From: Nitrosomonas sp.
Lineage (GTDB): Bacteria; Pseudomonadota; Gammaproteobacteria; Burkholderiales; Nitrosomonadaceae
Length of the DNA: 64,000 bases
Assembly: GCA_016708955.1 (NCBI GenBank)
Contig: JADJES010000024.1
Location: 62,001-126,000, forward strand
Reading direction: 5' to 3'
Shown here: positions 63,011-64,000 of the stretch, in pieces
Position numbering within the stretch: position 1 is the stretch's first letter
How the letters are laid out: each line of letters begins with the position of its first letter
The notes under the pieces: model-generated
What the model saw: the letters and a program-made list of their open reading frames with translations, nothing else
What the model was told of the DNA's origin: nothing
Databases searched by the model: none
Made by a program: the position numbers and the translations under genes

Positions 63011-64000
63011 ATGGATTTTTCTCGATTCTTTCTGATTATATTAGCTCGTCACAGACTTATTTTGCTTACACTTATTGTGACAGTATCAACTACTTTAGTT
63101 GTGAGTTTGTTATTGCCAAAAAATTACAAATCGTCAGCAACATTACTGGTTACTCATAAAGGAGCAGATCCCGTTACTGGTATGATTCTGCCCGCACAGT
63201 TAAGTGCGAGTTATATGGCGACTCAATTGGATGTTATAAAAAGTACCAGGACTGCATTGATGGTGATAGATCAACTTAGACTTGATCAGAGTGAAGCAGT
63301 AAAAGGACAATTTGAGAATAGCAATAGCAATTTGGGGTTGCGTGATTGGTTGGCTGCCTTGCTGCTTAAAAATTTGGATATTGACACCTCACGTGATAGT
63401 AGTGTGATCGGTATTAGCTTTAAGGGGACTGATCCTATATTTACTTCAATCATTGCAAATGCATTTGCGAATGCCTATCAAGAGATGAGCATTCGCCTCA
63501 CTGTAGAGCCTTCACAAAAAGCAGCAGCCTACTTCACTGAACAGCTTAACGTTCTGCGTGAAAAGCTGGAAATAGCACAGAAAAGACTATCTGACTATCA
63601 ACATGAAAAAGGCATTGTCGATGTAGACTATCGGCTTGACATTGAAACAAAACGACTGAATGATCTTTCTAGTCAATTGATAGTTGCTCAAGCGGAAGTT
63701 ATGGGGGCAGTATCTGGGGCAAGTGATAATAACTCCAATGGTGAGAAAAATAGTATTGGTAGAAATCCAATGATTAATAACCTCAAGTTAAGTTTGACAC
63801 AGGCTGAGTCTAATTTTTCGGAGATTTCACAGAAATTGGGGCGCAATCACCCCAGTTATGCAGGAGCAAAAGCTGAGGTTGAAAAACTGAGAGCAGAGCT
63901 TAATAGATATATAAGAGTCGCCACAAATACCGCTATCAATCAGGAGAGTGGAATACGCGCGGCACTTGAAGAGCAAAAAACTAGAGTATTGACTCTTAAT
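63011..64000 (+). CDS. epsF: Chain-length determinant protein EpsF, 3' end outside window
   Basis: The first 330 residues of a Wzc/GumC-like polysaccharide co-polymerase. It has a cytoplasmic MDFSRFFLIILARHRLI start, membrane helix LILLTLIVTVSTTLVVSLLLP, a Wzz domain (NYKSSATLLVTHKGADPV), then long helical coils (LREKLEIAQKRLSDYQHEKGIVDVD, SQKLGRNHPSYAGAKAEVEKLRAELNRY). The frame is open to the window edge. It follows epsE by 83 bases. The cognate tyrosine kinase and exosortase are expected further right but are not visible. Confidence 0.92.
   Translation, partial: MDFSRFFLIILARHRLILLTLIVTVSTTLVVSLLLPKNYKSSATLLVTHKGADPVTGMILPAQLSASYMATQLDVIKSTRTALMVIDQLRLDQSEAVKGQFENSNSNLGLRDWLAALLLKNLDIDTSRDSSVIGISFKGTDPIFTSIIANAFANAYQEMSIRLTVEPSQKAAAYFTEQLNVLREKLEIAQKRLSDYQHEKGIVDVDYRLDIETKRLNDLSSQLIVAQAEVMGAVSGASDNNSNGEKNSIGRNPMINNLKLSLTQAESNFSEISQKLGRNHPSYAGAKAEVEKLRAELNRYIRVATNTAINQESGIRAALEEQKTRVLTLN

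Overview
The window looks like a chromosomal segment of a betaproteobacterium of the Nitrosomonas / Nitrosomonadaceae type. The grounds are moderate GC, BamE and Fur divergent from each other, a beta-proteobacterial 328-residue malate dehydrogenase, a FbpABC iron(III) transporter, and an EpsD-EpsE-EpsF exopolysaccharide operon of the kind linked to exosortase B, together with a PEP-CTERM protein. No tRNA, rRNA, CRISPR array or prophage was seen. The species call is inference from gene content.

Layout. 1-12.6 kb is housekeeping: the 3' part of dgt (with a one-base frameshift), hemE, an OmpR-type two-component pair, a SulP anion transporter with a universal stress protein, an acyltransferase facing apaH, then dapB, bamE, fur, mltB and mdh. 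12.8-16.1 kb is a small accessory patch: a frameshifted DUF5995-like gene, a formylglycine-generating-enzyme-like gene cut short by a MITE, and two tiny related lipoproteins facing each other. 16.5-20.6 kb holds zapE, a frameshifted ampG-like permease, xth and pyrE. 20.6-23.7 kb is decayed: an AT-rich membrane-protein gene hit by an IS1595-type element, gene fragments and a palindromic repeat. 23.7-37.4 kb carries a PEP-CTERM protein, the threonine-degradation pair (epimerase-type dehydrogenase plus kbl), a bacterioferritin, a MASE1-CHASE hybrid kinase, a Tat-exported PhoX phosphatase, the LdtD/MepK peptidoglycan pair and an M18 aminopeptidase.

37.7-47.2 kb is the most dynamic part. An ISL3-type element sits inside a palindromic repeat, and a very large RTX/DUF4214 protein gene (ten tandem domains of about 120 residues) has been split near its 5' end by a second IS. 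The 8-bp target duplication lets the ancestral reading frame be rebuilt exactly. 47.2-64 kb returns to intact genes: a Sel1-repeat protein, a tail-collar protein, two overlapping GTPase genes, a DUF3750 protein, fbpABC, trxA, rho, rpmE, a cupin, a zinc alcohol dehydrogenase, and the start of the eps operon, which runs off the right edge.

Two themes connect the window. One is iron: fur, fbpABC with a possible Fur box, and a bacterioferritin lacking the haem methionine. The other is the cell surface: PEP-CTERM protein, eps genes, the RTX protein, LdtD/MepK/MltB and small lipoproteins. Short inverted repeats and MITEs recur at least eight times and are the sites or causes of several gene truncations. 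Single-base indels in dgt, ampG, the DUF5995 gene and a transposase may be real decay or assembly errors in homopolymers.
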